A stretch of 64,000 nucleotides of DNA from Chitinophaga sp. S165 (GCF_003182155.1 NZ_QGTG01000010.1:1-64000); one strand, 5' to 3'. Positions 44,252-53,964 are shown, counted from the first letter of the stretch. The notes: generated from the sequence alone by a model not told the origin. Program-made: numbers and translations.

Positions 44252-44458
44252 TTCACAACATTGGTCCTATCCAAAATAACTAACGAAGAACTTGCAGAAA
44301 AATACGATGCCGCACGAATGATAAAATTGGGAATCTACCCTGACATCTGGCAAGACCAGGAAGCCCTGTATTACTTTCTTGCATACTTTATGGAAATCCA
44401 GACATTTTATTCAACCGCAGCCGAAAATAACGAGGCAATTATAACAGGCATAATCTGA
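44252..44458 (+). pseudogene. Truncated DUF1877-like gene (C-terminal piece)
   Basis: After a TAA at 44249-44251 the frame encodes LSKITNEELAEKYDAARM and a KLGIYPDIW block to the end. From memory this resembles the C-terminal third of DUF1877 proteins, including GIYP--W and the late FY--AA-NNEA pattern. No ATG start or N-terminal part is present. It is probably a gene remnant, though a short TTG-initiated protein is possible. Confidence 0.4.
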
Positions 44459-44483
44459 GAAGTAACTCGGACTATCTCTATAG

Positions 44484-44506
44484 TAAGCGCGGTAGACCGC
44501 CTTTTT
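44484..44506 (+). terminator. Short hairpin terminator
   Basis: GCGG-TAGA-CCGC followed by TTTTT, just after the DUF1877-like remnant and before the reductase gene. Confidence 0.5.
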
Positions 44507-44580
44507 AACAAAGCAAATTGCGCCTTTTTAACAAAACGACTATGCTGTTTCAATCCGAATTTTGATTCATCAAATTAACA

Positions 44581-45630
44581 ATGATGAATACAGATTCGAA
44601 TACCGAAAAAACAGTTCTTGTGACTGGAGGGGCAGGTTTTATTGCCGTACATTGTATTTTACAGTTATTAAATGAAGGCTACCGGGTAAGGACTACACTC
44701 CGCTCCTTAAGCCGTGAAACAGAAGTAAGAAACATGCTGAAAGAAGGCGGCCTGGAAGCCGGAGACCGTTTAACATTCATTGAAGCTGACTTGTCTTCAG
44801 ATGCTAACTGGACAAAGGCAGTAAACGGTTGCACATATGTTCTGCACGTTGCCTCACCGACCCCAATTATTAATTATAAGCATGAAGATGAAATGATCAT
44901 TCCTGCGCGTGAAGGCGTGCTGCGCGTCTTGCGTGCATCCAGAGACGCCGGAGTAAGACGTGTGGTATTGACTTCCGCTATCGGTGCCGTGGTATATGGC
45001 AATCCTCCTCAAACTGCACCATTTGACGAAACCAACTGGACCAACACTTCGGGTAAAGCTCCGGCTTATCAGAAATCAAAGACTTTGGCAGAGCAGGCCG
45101 CCTGGGAATTTATTGAACGGGAAGGTAACGGACTGGAACTAACTGCCGTCAACCCAGTAGCGGTAATGGGTCCTGTATTAGGCCCCGATTACTCACATTC
45201 CATTCACCTGATCAAAAATTTGCTGACCGGCAAAATGTCTGGTTGTCCAAAGATCAACTCTGGTTTTGTTGATGTTCGCGACGTAGCAGATCTCCACCTG
45301 CGCGCAATGACCGATCCCGCCGCTAAAGGCGAACGCTTTATTGCTACTGCAGGTAAAAGCATCTGGATGGTCGAAGTTGCTAAAATCCTGAAACAACATC
45401 TGGGTGAAGCTGCGAATAAGGTCAATGCCAAAGAGCTGCCTGGTACATTGTTGCGTATTGCAGCGCTCAAAGATCCGCAGGTTAAAGCAATAATCCCATT
45501 GCTTGGTAAGGTGATGAACGTAACCAGCGCCAAAGCTATCCAAATGCTGGGCTGGTCGCCACGTTCCACTGAAGATGCAATACTGGCGACAGCTGAAAGC
45601 CTGATCCGTCTGGACCTGCTTGGTCAATAG
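44581..45630 (+). CDS. NAD(P)-dependent epimerase/reductase (dihydroflavonol-reductase-like)
   Basis: The 349-residue protein is an extended short-chain dehydrogenase. It has the Rossmann motif VTGGAGFIAVHCILQLL (14-30), a basic RTTLRS after the second strand (NADPH preference likely), LTSAIGAV and the catalytic YQKSK (Y-x3-K, about 158-162). It resembles dihydroflavonol 4-reductase/anthocyanidin-type enzymes that reduce aldehydes and ketones. It is followed 100 bases later by an AhpD-like gene and then by an AraC regulator, the likely controller. Confidence 0.85.
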   Translation: MMNTDSNTEKTVLVTGGAGFIAVHCILQLLNEGYRVRTTLRSLSRETEVRNMLKEGGLEAGDRLTFIEADLSSDANWTKAVNGCTYVLHVASPTPIINYKHEDEMIIPAREGVLRVLRASRDAGVRRVVLTSAIGAVVYGNPPQTAPFDETNWTNTSGKAPAYQKSKTLAEQAAWEFIEREGNGLELTAVNPVAVMGPVLGPDYSHSIHLIKNLLTGKMSGCPKINSGFVDVRDVADLHLRAMTDPAAKGERFIATAGKSIWMVEVAKILKQHLGEAANKVNAKELPGTLLRIAALKDPQVKAIIPLLGKVMNVTSAKAIQMLGWSPRSTEDAILATAESLIRLDLLGQ

Positions 45631-45731
45631 GAAAATTGGCAAGTTTTAGGGAATTAAATCCATTTTTTGAAGGATGATTTGAATGCAGTTTTGTATTGTC
45701 AATTAATAGAAAACATAATATTCAATCAGCG

Positions 45732-46265
45732 ATGAAAACATTTAAAGTACCAACCCGCGACGAAGTCAGTCCTGCCAACCAGTCAATATTTGATAAGCTT
45801 AAGCAAAAGCTTGGCAAGGTCCCTAACAGTTATGCATTCATGGCAAGTTCGGAAAATGGCCTGGCCACCTACCTTACGTTGTCTAATGCAGAAAGTTCTC
45901 TCACCATCAAAGAGAAAGAAGTTATTAATCTTATCGTTAGCGGTATAAACGACTGCCACTATTGCACCAGCGCACATACCGTTATCGGAAAGCTAAACGG
46001 CTTTACAGATGAACAAATTCTGGAGATCCGTCGTGGTAGCATAAGCTTCGATCACAAGCTCGATGCATTAGCTCAGTTTGTGAAAGAAGTAACCAATAAA
46101 AAGGGCTATGCCAGCCAGGAATCTATTGATAACTTCTTTGCAGTGGGATATACCAATGAAAGTCTGGTTGATACGCTAATGATCATCTCTGAAAGAACTT
46201 TTAGTAATTATCTGAACGCTATTGTGAAGGTGCCGATTGACTTTCCCGTTGCACCCGAAATTTAA
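45732..46265 (+). CDS. AhpD-like carboxymuconolactone decarboxylase family protein
   Basis: The 177-residue product (ATG at 45732; an upstream TTG is less likely) carries the redox motif CHYCTSAH (C-x2-C-x3-H), the active site of AhpD-type peroxidases, within an all-helical fold (KEKEVINLIVSGINDCHYC). It may reduce organic hydroperoxides or act as a decarboxylase. It sits between an NAD(P)-dependent reductase and an AraC regulator, which suggests a small detoxification unit. Confidence 0.85.
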   Translation: MKTFKVPTRDEVSPANQSIFDKLKQKLGKVPNSYAFMASSENGLATYLTLSNAESSLTIKEKEVINLIVSGINDCHYCTSAHTVIGKLNGFTDEQILEIRRGSISFDHKLDALAQFVKEVTNKKGYASQESIDNFFAVGYTNESLVDTLMIISERTFSNYLNAIVKVPIDFPVAPEI

Positions 46266-46291
46266 GGCAATTGTTCTTATTCATTTATAAC

Positions 46292-46348
46292 AGAAGAAGC
46301 ATGCTCCCACTCAGGCATAACTGAGGGTGAAAGTGGTGTGCTTCTTCT
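46292..46348 (+). terminator. Long hairpin after the AhpD-like gene
   Basis: AGAAGAAGCA pairs with TGCTTCTTCT, with further pairing inside (CCCACT/AGTGG, CTCAG/CTGAG). There is no strong T tract, so it may be a terminator or an mRNA-stabilising hairpin. Confidence 0.5.
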
Positions 46349-46514
46349 ATCTCTTCGGCCATCCCCAGCTTAATCCGCTGAAGACAATTGAATTACACCA
46401 TACAGTCGGTAAAAAACACCACATTACGAATATCAGATAAGCTACCTTGCAGAAGTTTAATCACTGACCAATCTTGACGCTATTAACTACAAATTTTAAA
46501 GGCAAAATGAACTG

Positions 46515-47372
46515 ATGAAATTTTCACACATAGATCAGAGATCAGGCGGTGTAATTCATTTTTTACAGGATGAAGTATTTTCTGGCAGGAGAACAGAATT
46601 GGCAGCAGACCGGCTTTTTACCATCGCTTTAAATAGCGGTCCTGCGCAGAAGGTTTATATCGATAATGTCGGATATACCTTTCCCTCCTGGTGCCTCTTG
46701 CCGCTATTTTCCAATCAGTCGTTCACATTTGAGGAGCCCGGGCAGATTACTGCCTGGCAATATAACCGGGATTTCTATTGTATCGTTGATCATGATAATG
46801 AAGTAAGTTGTGCCGGATTTCTATTCTTTGGTTCTTACGGCCACCTGTTCATTAAGCTGGACAGATCCAATCAGAGAAAACTGAAAATGCTGAGAAGCGT
46901 TTTTATTGAAGAGTTTGAGACGGAAGACAGCACAAAATCGGAAATGCTGAAGATGTTATTGAAACGGTTGATCATCATCGGCACCAGGTTAGCTAAAGAT
47001 CAATACATCAAAGAGCAGCCCGTTGGATCTGACAACTTCGACATCGTTAGAAAGTATAACTTATTAGTGGACAGGAATTTTAAAACACAGCACCAGGTTC
47101 AGTTTTATGCCAATGAATTAAATAAGTCTCCTAAGACACTATCAAATTTATTCACACGTTATCATCATAAACTGCCGTTACAGATCATTCACGATCGTAT
47201 AATTAACGAAGCCAAAAGACTCTTCTATTACACGGATAAGTCAGCGAAAGAGATCGCTTATGAACTTGGCTTTGAAGACGCAGGACATTTTAGCCGGTTC
47301 TTTAAAAGGACGACAGGCCAAAGCATTTCTGAGTATAAAAAAGGGCAGATCACACTACCCATAATTCCATGA
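46515..47372 (+). CDS. AraC-family transcriptional regulator
   Basis: The 285-residue protein has an N-terminal cupin-like region and the C-terminal AraC domain (about 180-280) with KSAKEIAYELGFEDAGHFSR and FFKRTTGQSISEYK. It follows the reductase and AhpD-like genes in the same direction, about 250 bases downstream. It could regulate them; this pairing of AraC with AhpD-like or reductase genes is common in soil Bacteroidota. The ligand is unknown. Confidence 0.87.
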   Translation: MKFSHIDQRSGGVIHFLQDEVFSGRRTELAADRLFTIALNSGPAQKVYIDNVGYTFPSWCLLPLFSNQSFTFEEPGQITAWQYNRDFYCIVDHDNEVSCAGFLFFGSYGHLFIKLDRSNQRKLKMLRSVFIEEFETEDSTKSEMLKMLLKRLIIIGTRLAKDQYIKEQPVGSDNFDIVRKYNLLVDRNFKTQHQVQFYANELNKSPKTLSNLFTRYHHKLPLQIIHDRIINEAKRLFYYTDKSAKEIAYELGFEDAGHFSRFFKRTTGQSISEYKKGQITLPIIP

Positions 47373-47400
47373 ACTTCTTGTTCCAATAAATTACTGCTAA

Positions 47401-47444
47401 AAATAAAGCCGCAATGACATACAGCGTCACTGCGGGCTTTATTT
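47401..47444. terminator. Bidirectional terminator
   Basis: AAATAAAGCC pairs with GGCTTTATTT, with an inner imperfect stem (GCAATGAC/GTCACTGC). It lies between the convergent AraC and PQQ-dehydrogenase genes. Confidence 0.75.
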
Positions 47445-47531
47445 CTATTTAACCGGGAATCAACGTTATTCAAGTTAAACGTGCTATTCACAGCACGAGA
47501 TCTGATCGTCTTAAGAAACTTCTGATAACTG

Positions 47532-48749
47532 TTATTCCGCTTTATCCAACCTGTATAACCTTCCCTGATCAGTAATAGCATACAAGGCTCCATCCGTACC
47601 TTGTGTTACATCCCTGAAGCGTTGGTTTTCTCCGGCAAGCAATCTTTCTTCTCCGGCAACCTTATTGTTTTCGATAACAAGCCGTACGATATGCTGGCCG
47701 CTTAAAGCGCCGATAAACAGATTGTTCTTCCATTCAGGCACCCGGTCGCCCGCATAGAAAGTCATACCACTTGGCGATACCACCGGGTCCCAGTAGTATA
47801 CAGGTTGCTCCAGACCATCTTTCTGCTGAATGCCATCTCCTACTTTCTGACCACTATATTCGATTCCATACGTGATGGTCGGCCAGCCAAAATTTTTGCC
47901 CGCCTGTATACGGTTTATTTCATCACCACCTCTCGGACCATGTTCTGCCTGCCATAACTCACCCGTAACCGGATGAATAGCCAATCCCTGTGGATTGCGG
48001 TGCCCGATAGTATACAATTCGGGCAATCCGCCTTCACCAAAGGCCGGGTTACCTGGTGCTGGCTGACCATCTTTCGTAATGCGTAATATCTTACCCAGGG
48101 CAGCCGTGGTGGATTGTGCAAGAGGCCTTGTAACAAGGTCTGAACGTTCACCCGTGCTCACAAAAAGATTTCCCTGTGCGTCGAATACAATACGTCCGCC
48201 ATAGTGCAGTGTGCCATTATAGGCCGGAATAGCACGATAGATAACTGTCGCGTTCTCTATTGTTTTTTCATCATTCGCCAGGCGTCCTTTGGCGACTGCT
48301 GTAACAGTACCTCCTGCAATATTTTCAGAAAACACCCAATACACCATACGGCTGGTGCTGAATGCGGGATCCAGCGTCAGGCCCAGCAGCCCGCCCTGGC
48401 CATTGGCATTAACTGCGGGCAATCCGGTGATAGGACTACTCACGGTACCTGTCTGTGTAACAATACGCATAGTACCTCCCTTTTGTGTTACCAGCAATCT
48501 TCCATCCGGAAGGCTTTTTACACCCCAGGGACTCGTTAGAGACGATGTAATGACTGTTGTATCCAGTTTAGTTGTAGTACGCACACCAGGGCCTCTGGTT
48601 TGCCCTGTAAAAGCCGGCTGATAATCAGTGTTAGGGTCTTCAGTCTCTACAGGCGGATACTTAGGTTCATTGGGTCCGTCATTGTCATTAGAGCATGCAT
48701 GCAAAGCAAGTGTAGCAGTTGCAGTAAGGATCAAGAATAGGTTTCTCAT
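47532..48749 (-). CDS. PQQ-dependent aldose sugar dehydrogenase-like lipoprotein
   Basis: The 405-residue protein starts with a lipoprotein signal (LTATATLALHACSND, Cys near residue 19) and has the soluble PQQ sugar dehydrogenase six-bladed propeller. Hallmarks are SPWGVKSLPDGRLLVTQKGG (blade 1), GHRNPQGLAIHP and the catalytic/PQQ-binding AEHGPRGGDEINR. It would oxidise aldose sugars in the periplasm, passing electrons to an acceptor. Monocistronic. Confidence 0.87.
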   Translation of the reverse strand: MRNLFLILTATATLALHACSNDNDGPNEPKYPPVETEDPNTDYQPAFTGQTRGPGVRTTTKLDTTVITSSLTSPWGVKSLPDGRLLVTQKGGTMRIVTQTGTVSSPITGLPAVNANGQGGLLGLTLDPAFSTSRMVYWVFSENIAGGTVTAVAKGRLANDEKTIENATVIYRAIPAYNGTLHYGGRIVFDAQGNLFVSTGERSDLVTRPLAQSTTAALGKILRITKDGQPAPGNPAFGEGGLPELYTIGHRNPQGLAIHPVTGELWQAEHGPRGGDEINRIQAGKNFGWPTITYGIEYSGQKVGDGIQQKDGLEQPVYYWDPVVSPSGMTFYAGDRVPEWKNNLFIGALSGQHIVRLVIENNKVAGEERLLAGENQRFRDVTQGTDGALYAITDQGRLYRLDKAE

Positions 48750-49031
48750 TGTTTTGATTGAATTGTGACTTGAAAAGGGTTTCTATAAGTTCGCGGTTGT
48801 AGTATACCAAACACAATTTTTATGCCTTACTTTCCCCGATAAAGTGCCTTAAATCATTAGAAATATCGCGAAGAAAGTGCTATTCGGGCATGATTATCAA
48901 ATATATGGACCGGCTCCTCATGATATATTGCAGCTAGTTAGGTCCATATCTATAAAATAAAATTACGGAAGCATTATGCCGGTTTAACTGCAGTTTCTAT
49001 ATTTATATCGGGGTCAGTTAAAAAAAATAAT

Positions 49032-50480
49032 ATGCTCAGTACCATCAAGTCAAAAGTTAGTTTGTTTTCTCTCGTGATGTTGTTATGCACCGGCAGGATG
49101 AACGCCCAGAAGAAATGTGATTGCCTCGCCAACCTGGATACCACAATAAAAAAGACAGAACTTAATTACGCCGGATTTCCGGATAGGGTCACTGGAAAAA
49201 CAAGACCGGAATACCAGCAACTTATCAAAAGCCTTCGCAGGAATGCCGGATCGGAATCTGATCCGATCAAATGTTTCGCTATCATTAAACAATACGTCGT
49301 CTTCTTCAATGACAAACATTTTGACCTTGAATATAACGTCGAAGACACTGGCAGATATCAGTACGTCAGCATAGGGGAAGCCGATTTTATAAAAAAGTTC
49401 AAAGAGGAAAAACGTGATGCAGTTGAGGGCTTATGGATCAACCCGGATTCATCTGTAAAAATAGGCATTTATAAAGTGGACACTAAGACCTATAAGGCCG
49501 TTATCATACAGAGCACTGACGCCAAACTCCGGACCGGCCTTGTATACAGTACGTTGACAAAAGATAACAAAGGGTTCACATTCGATAAGTATAATTGGTT
49601 AACACCAGATTTCCCTGCGAGGCAACGCGGAGGTCTTTTGAAACTCTGGAATTTCGAACTTTGGGGTAAGGTCTATCCCGATGCAATGACTGAATCTGAA
49701 AGATCGGAGCTCTCTACCTGGCGGAACTATAACCTGGGACTTAGCTTGAAGAAACTTGACGACAAAAATGTATTGTTGACAATAGGTTCCTTTAACCGCG
49801 ACAACAAAGTACAGGAGATCATTCAGAAAAATGATTCGCTCATCCGGAATACTGAAAATCTGATAGTAGACCTGAGAGGCAACGGTGGCGGCAATGCCGG
49901 ATGGGCATATCTGTTGCCCTACTTTTATACGCAACCTATAGATCAGGGAAATGCTTATTTAAGATTATCTCCTGATAATATCCAGGCTAGTTTACCAGAT
50001 ATCAAATCTCTTTACGAAAATCCGCCTGCTGATCCAGCCTGGAAAAAATCTTTTACACCGGAATACCTGGCAGTTTACAAACGCGCTTTTGAAGAAATTC
50101 CCGGGTCGAAAGAAACGTTTTATGCGCTTCCGGCAATAAAAATATACCAGGATTCGGTACTTCGGAACCCTAAAAGGATAGCCTTAGTTTTTGATGATCT
50201 TGGTGGAAGTTCTACAGAGTTTTTCTTTTACCTCTCCAGGCAGAGTAGCAAGGTAGTACGTTATGGTACGAATACATTGGGGATGATGGACTACCTTGGC
50301 ATGTCGCAGCCTACCAGATTGCCTGCCAGCGAATATCACCTTTTAATTCCCGATAGGAAATCTTCCTGGACAGACAGTGCTCCAATTAACCGTACAGGAT
50401 TTCAACCTGATAAAAACCTTTCCCACTTACCTCACCACCTTTGGCTGGATTATATTAAAAGTGATCTGAGTAGCCGGTGA
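49032..50480 (+). CDS. Exported S41-family (C-terminal-processing-like) peptidase
   Basis: The 482-residue protein has a signal peptide (cut after MNAQ, residue 26). The S41 core shows LIVDLRGNGGGNAGW (278-291) and FDDLGGSSTEFFFY, with Ser393 or Ser394 as the likely nucleophile. No PDZ domain is evident; the N-terminal 200 residues are a family-specific domain. It probably degrades or processes proteins in the periplasm. The classic Lys partner of the serine is not obvious, so activity is uncertain. Confidence 0.8.
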   Translation: MLSTIKSKVSLFSLVMLLCTGRMNAQKKCDCLANLDTTIKKTELNYAGFPDRVTGKTRPEYQQLIKSLRRNAGSESDPIKCFAIIKQYVVFFNDKHFDLEYNVEDTGRYQYVSIGEADFIKKFKEEKRDAVEGLWINPDSSVKIGIYKVDTKTYKAVIIQSTDAKLRTGLVYSTLTKDNKGFTFDKYNWLTPDFPARQRGGLLKLWNFELWGKVYPDAMTESERSELSTWRNYNLGLSLKKLDDKNVLLTIGSFNRDNKVQEIIQKNDSLIRNTENLIVDLRGNGGGNAGWAYLLPYFYTQPIDQGNAYLRLSPDNIQASLPDIKSLYENPPADPAWKKSFTPEYLAVYKRAFEEIPGSKETFYALPAIKIYQDSVLRNPKRIALVFDDLGGSSTEFFFYLSRQSSKVVRYGTNTLGMMDYLGMSQPTRLPASEYHLLIPDRKSSWTDSAPINRTGFQPDKNLSHLPHHLWLDYIKSDLSSR

Positions 50481-50525
50481 TTGGGCATCGTTCCCTCTTC
50501 GCCTCACATCAGTAGCTTCCTTATT

Positions 50526-52304
50526 CTATTGGTAATGCTCACCCATGATATCCTTCTGGTGTTTCCATAAGTCCTGAAAAATAGGGCTGTTATTCCGCAG
50601 ATGCTCAAACGTGCCCTCATCCACAATACGCCCTTGCTGCAACACATATACATAGTCAAATTGTGCCAGCAGGTGCAAACGATGAATGGAAGATATCACT
50701 GCCTTATCTGCAAAAGCTTTGAATAACTTATTGTAGATCATGGCCTCCGTCTTGGGATCAACGCTGCTCGTAGGTTCATCCAGCAACACCACTTCGCTTT
50801 CACGGGCCGCCAGTATACCACGGGCCAGGGCCAGTCGTTGTTTTTGTCCTCCGGAAAGGTTTACCCCTTTTTCACGTATATCAGATTCGAGACCCTGTGG
50901 CAGCTGTTTGATCACTTCTGTAAAATGTGCGCTTTCACACACCTGTTCAATGTCAGCTTCGCTGAAAGGCAGACCGAGTGTAACATTGTAAGCGATGGTA
51001 TTTTCAAATATCTCAGGTTCCTGTGGGAAAAGCGTTACTGTCTCATTGAGCGTGTCCAGATCATATGGTTTTCCATCTACGCTGAGCTCCATGCCTGGCT
51101 CTGGATCATATAGTCCCCGAAGTAGCGATAGCAGCGTACTTTTACCGCTGCCACTCTCTCCTATCAGCGCAATACGTTTACCACGCGGTATAGCGATATT
51201 CAGTCCGTGCAGGCTTTGCGGCGCATGTGCAGCATCATAGCGATCACGGTGTGAAAAGCTTAAGTCCTTCATACGGATAACCTGCCAGGTATCCGGCAGA
51301 TCGGTAGACGCATCCGGACGGTGATGCTGTTTGAACGCCTCATCTATATTGGTAGCAGTTTGTACCGAAGTATTGTATTGGGTGATATCTGTATACTGCC
51401 AGGCGAAGTCATAGAACACGCTGGTGAATTGGTTTACGTATCCCAGTAATGTTACCAGCCCTGCTATATAAAAGACCTTTCCCGGTTCCCAATACTGCAG
51501 AATATACCCTACCGCAACTACGCAATAGATAACCGTTATCAGCATATCGGCTACAAACCACTTCCATTCATTGATCCGGACGTTTCTTTTAAACGGGGGC
51601 AATATCTGGTGCACTTTAGCCAGCAATCCCGTTTCCATGCTCTTTTCAAGGCGTAGGGTAACAACAGTCATGATATTGGAAAGGCTATCGAATAAGGTCG
51701 CAGAAACCACATGTTCCTTTTCATTTACCTGATCAAGCGTACGGATGAAAGGCTTGTCAAATTTGAAGATGACCCAAATGTTGATCATACCGAGTACAAC
51801 ACCGATAGCACCAAATAGCGGTGAAAAATACAAGATCGCTGCAACAGAAAAAACAAGCTTGCCCACTGCTCGTAAATACATAAAACCCTGATCAAAGAAA
51901 CTCTTCAAAGCTTCATACGCTTTGCGTATACGATTGATCGTGGCGCCGCTATGATGGTCCTGGTGCCATTTTACAGGCAGATGTAATACCTGGTGATATC
52001 GTTCCTGCAAAAAGTTACGGCTCAGATTAAAAGCAAGCTCCCGCTCCATAACCCTGGCAGGGCCATGAAAACACCATTCCAGTACCTTGAGACCGAAATA
52101 GCTGGCAGCATATAAGAAGGCATAATGCAAAACCTGCTGCGTATCCCGCTGGATCTTATTGATAAACCATCCCAACAGCACAGGGTATAATGCGGAAATA
52201 ACAGCAGAAACTACAAACATGGCATATACCAATACATACTTTTTCCGTTCCTTCCGTGCATAACGCCAGGCTGTTCGTAACAGGGATATATATGGGTTGG
52301 CCAT
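50526..52304 (-). CDS. ABC exporter, fused membrane and ATPase domains
   Basis: The 592-residue half-transporter has six membrane helices in residues 20-300 and an ATPase domain from about 345. This has Walker A GESGSGKST, signature LSGGQKQRLALARGIL, Walker B VVLLDEPTSS and the H-loop IHRLH. It acts as a homodimer or heterodimer exporting lipid, peptide or drug. It is divergent from an HxlR regulator whose operator-like palindrome lies in the 102-base gap, so it is probably the regulated target. Confidence 0.9.
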   Translation of the reverse strand: MANPYISLLRTAWRYARKERKKYVLVYAMFVVSAVISALYPVLLGWFINKIQRDTQQVLHYAFLYAASYFGLKVLEWCFHGPARVMERELAFNLSRNFLQERYHQVLHLPVKWHQDHHSGATINRIRKAYEALKSFFDQGFMYLRAVGKLVFSVAAILYFSPLFGAIGVVLGMINIWVIFKFDKPFIRTLDQVNEKEHVVSATLFDSLSNIMTVVTLRLEKSMETGLLAKVHQILPPFKRNVRINEWKWFVADMLITVIYCVVAVGYILQYWEPGKVFYIAGLVTLLGYVNQFTSVFYDFAWQYTDITQYNTSVQTATNIDEAFKQHHRPDASTDLPDTWQVIRMKDLSFSHRDRYDAAHAPQSLHGLNIAIPRGKRIALIGESGSGKSTLLSLLRGLYDPEPGMELSVDGKPYDLDTLNETVTLFPQEPEIFENTIAYNVTLGLPFSEADIEQVCESAHFTEVIKQLPQGLESDIREKGVNLSGGQKQRLALARGILAARESEVVLLDEPTSSVDPKTEAMIYNKLFKAFADKAVISSIHRLHLLAQFDYVYVLQQGRIVDEGTFEHLRNNSPIFQDLWKHQKDIMGEHYQ

Positions 52305-52387
52305 AGCAGTAAAATGTTAAGTAAGATGCAAAGATATAAGGAACCCGGATAACTAGGAAAGTAACATAGAAAATAATAATTTTATAT

Positions 52388-52402
52388 CGTCATTTAATGA
52401 CG
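52388..52402. promoter_or_regulatory. Operator-like palindrome before hxlR
   Basis: CGTCAT-TTA-ATGACG is a perfect 6+3+6 palindrome ending five bases before the HxlR start codon at 52407. Its position suggests autorepression and control of the divergent ABC exporter. No ribosome site is visible between it and the ATG. Confidence 0.5.
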
Positions 52403-52406
52403 TAGT

Positions 52407-52766
52407 ATGAAGAAGCAGTCGGTATTAAACACTACACAAGTTTGCAAAGTTCGGATTCAGGCCATTAAAGATGCCATGGAGATCTTATCAGGAAAATGGA
52501 AGTTTCATATCCTCGGCACGCTGTTACAGGGCGATAAATTGCGTTTTATGGACCTGCTCCGCGAAGTAGAAGGCATTGCGCCGAAAATGTTGTCAAAGGA
52601 GTTGCAGGATATGGAGGTTAACCAGCTCATTAGCCGTAATGTTTGTAACACGAAACCGATAACGGTAGAATATGAAATTACTGAATATGGCAAAACACTC
52701 AAGCCAATCATTGATGAAATTGCCAACTGGGGAATAGCCTATCGCACATCCATGTTCAAAAAATAG
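52407..52766 (+). CDS. HxlR-family transcriptional regulator
   Basis: The 119-residue winged-helix protein has CKVRIQAIKDAMEILSGKWK, LRFMDLLREVEGIAPKMLSK and EYEITEYGKTLKP, each typical of HxlR regulators, and a Cys in the N-terminal part (residue 13) that could sense oxidants. It is divergent from the ABC exporter. A second, unrelated-looking HxlR gene is at 21141. Confidence 0.87.
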   Translation: MKKQSVLNTTQVCKVRIQAIKDAMEILSGKWKFHILGTLLQGDKLRFMDLLREVEGIAPKMLSKELQDMEVNQLISRNVCNTKPITVEYEITEYGKTLKPIIDEIANWGIAYRTSMFKK

Positions 52767-52813
52767 ATGCAAATATCCGCGGGATAACATACCCCGCGGA
52801 CAATAAACTTATA

Positions 52814-53812
52814 TTACATCCTGGTCCAGATAGCACCATTTTTAGTTTCAAAAACTGTCAGCTGTTTTTCCTTCACCAGATCCGTTAACTGCTGTTCCGC
52901 ATCCGGAAAAGAGATCTCACTTAACTCAGCAAACTCCCGCAATGTCAGCGTCGGATACACTTCAAACAGCTTTTCCCAATTCTTCGCATAAGGTATCTTT
53001 TGGGCGTCAGAATATATTTTTCTTACACTGCTTTCAAAGCTCGCATAAGGCTTAGCGCCATAGATCATTTCGGTTTCACCGGAAGCATTGGTAACGAATA
53101 TTGTTGGAAAACCTCTTACTCCCAGCTTTCTTCCCAGTGCCAGATCATCATTAAACAATTCCTTTCCTTTACCTTCAAAATCAGCTTTTAATTGTTCAAC
53201 ATCCAAACCAGCTTGGGTAGCGGCTTGTTCGATACGCTCCCATTTAGCAATGTTCTTCTTTCGCAGGAATACCATTTCTCTCATCAATCTGAGAAAGATA
53301 AGGGCCTTTGACTTATCCTGCAGCTGAGCCGCCTTAAATGCAATGGAAGGAGGATATGAAGAATCAAGAGGATCTGTCAGCCATACATCTCCATCAATTG
53401 GCATTTTATAATACTTACTTACTTCGTCCCAATGATGAGCTACGTCTGACGGCTTGCTTATTCCACCACTGTTGTAGCTCCAGTCCGGCAACAGGCCGCC
53501 CATATGATAACTTATCTCTACATCCCCGCCATATTCAAGCTTTAATCTTCTTAACTGTGGTTCTATTCCCCAGCAGGAAGAGCAGATAGGATCAGTAAAG
53601 TAGATCACTTTAACCGGCTTGTTTTTAGAGACAATGTTTTGCGTTTTGCCGCCGTTCCCGCTTGTTGGCATTTCACAGACCCCGCTTTCAGGATCACATA
53701 ACAGAGGATTCAATTTTGACGTTTCTTTTTCCATTTTTGGTGTTTTAATTTGCCCCTGGCATCCCGGAAAGGAGACAGTAAGAAACAAAGTCACCACTAA
53801 TCTGAATGACAT
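52814..53812 (-). CDS. DsbA-family (FrnE-like) thioredoxin-fold protein, exported
   Basis: The 332-residue protein begins with a hydrophobic signal and a possible lipoprotein Cys near residue 18. Its thioredoxin-fold domain has the redox motif DPICSSCWG (Cys77 and Cys80), and the FrnE/DsbA-like GVRGFPTIFVTNASGE strand with the cis-Pro. After residue 270 an additional helical segment resembles DsbA-like proteins of Bacteroidota. It is likely a disulfide exchange protein or 2-hydroxychromene-isomerase-like enzyme in the periplasm. It is convergent with the HxlR gene. Confidence 0.8.
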   Translation of the reverse strand: MSFRLVVTLFLTVSFPGCQGQIKTPKMEKETSKLNPLLCDPESGVCEMPTSGNGGKTQNIVSKNKPVKVIYFTDPICSSCWGIEPQLRRLKLEYGGDVEISYHMGGLLPDWSYNSGGISKPSDVAHHWDEVSKYYKMPIDGDVWLTDPLDSSYPPSIAFKAAQLQDKSKALIFLRLMREMVFLRKKNIAKWERIEQAATQAGLDVEQLKADFEGKGKELFNDDLALGRKLGVRGFPTIFVTNASGETEMIYGAKPYASFESSVRKIYSDAQKIPYAKNWEKLFEVYPTLTLREFAELSEISFPDAEQQLTDLVKEKQLTVFETKNGAIWTRM

Positions 53813-53900
53813 TATTAATCGGATTTAGCGTTAGCTCTTTTCTATCAGCGCTTATTAATTCGGGGCAAACTTACCGAAGAATCCAGGTAAGAACGGTATG

Positions 53901-53936
53901 AGTTCCCTCCAGGTAACTAGTTACCTGGAGGGAACT
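53901..53936. repeat. Perfect 36-base palindrome
   Basis: The half-site AGTTCCCTCCAGGTAACT is followed directly by its exact reverse complement, with no loop. No T run follows on either strand, so it is unlike the other terminators of this window. It lies 28 bases beyond the stop codon of the minus-strand methyltransferase gene and about 90 bases upstream of the DsbA-like gene start. Confidence 0.85.
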
Positions 53937-53964
53937 TCCTTTGTTAGGGGCAAACTGTCTTTTG

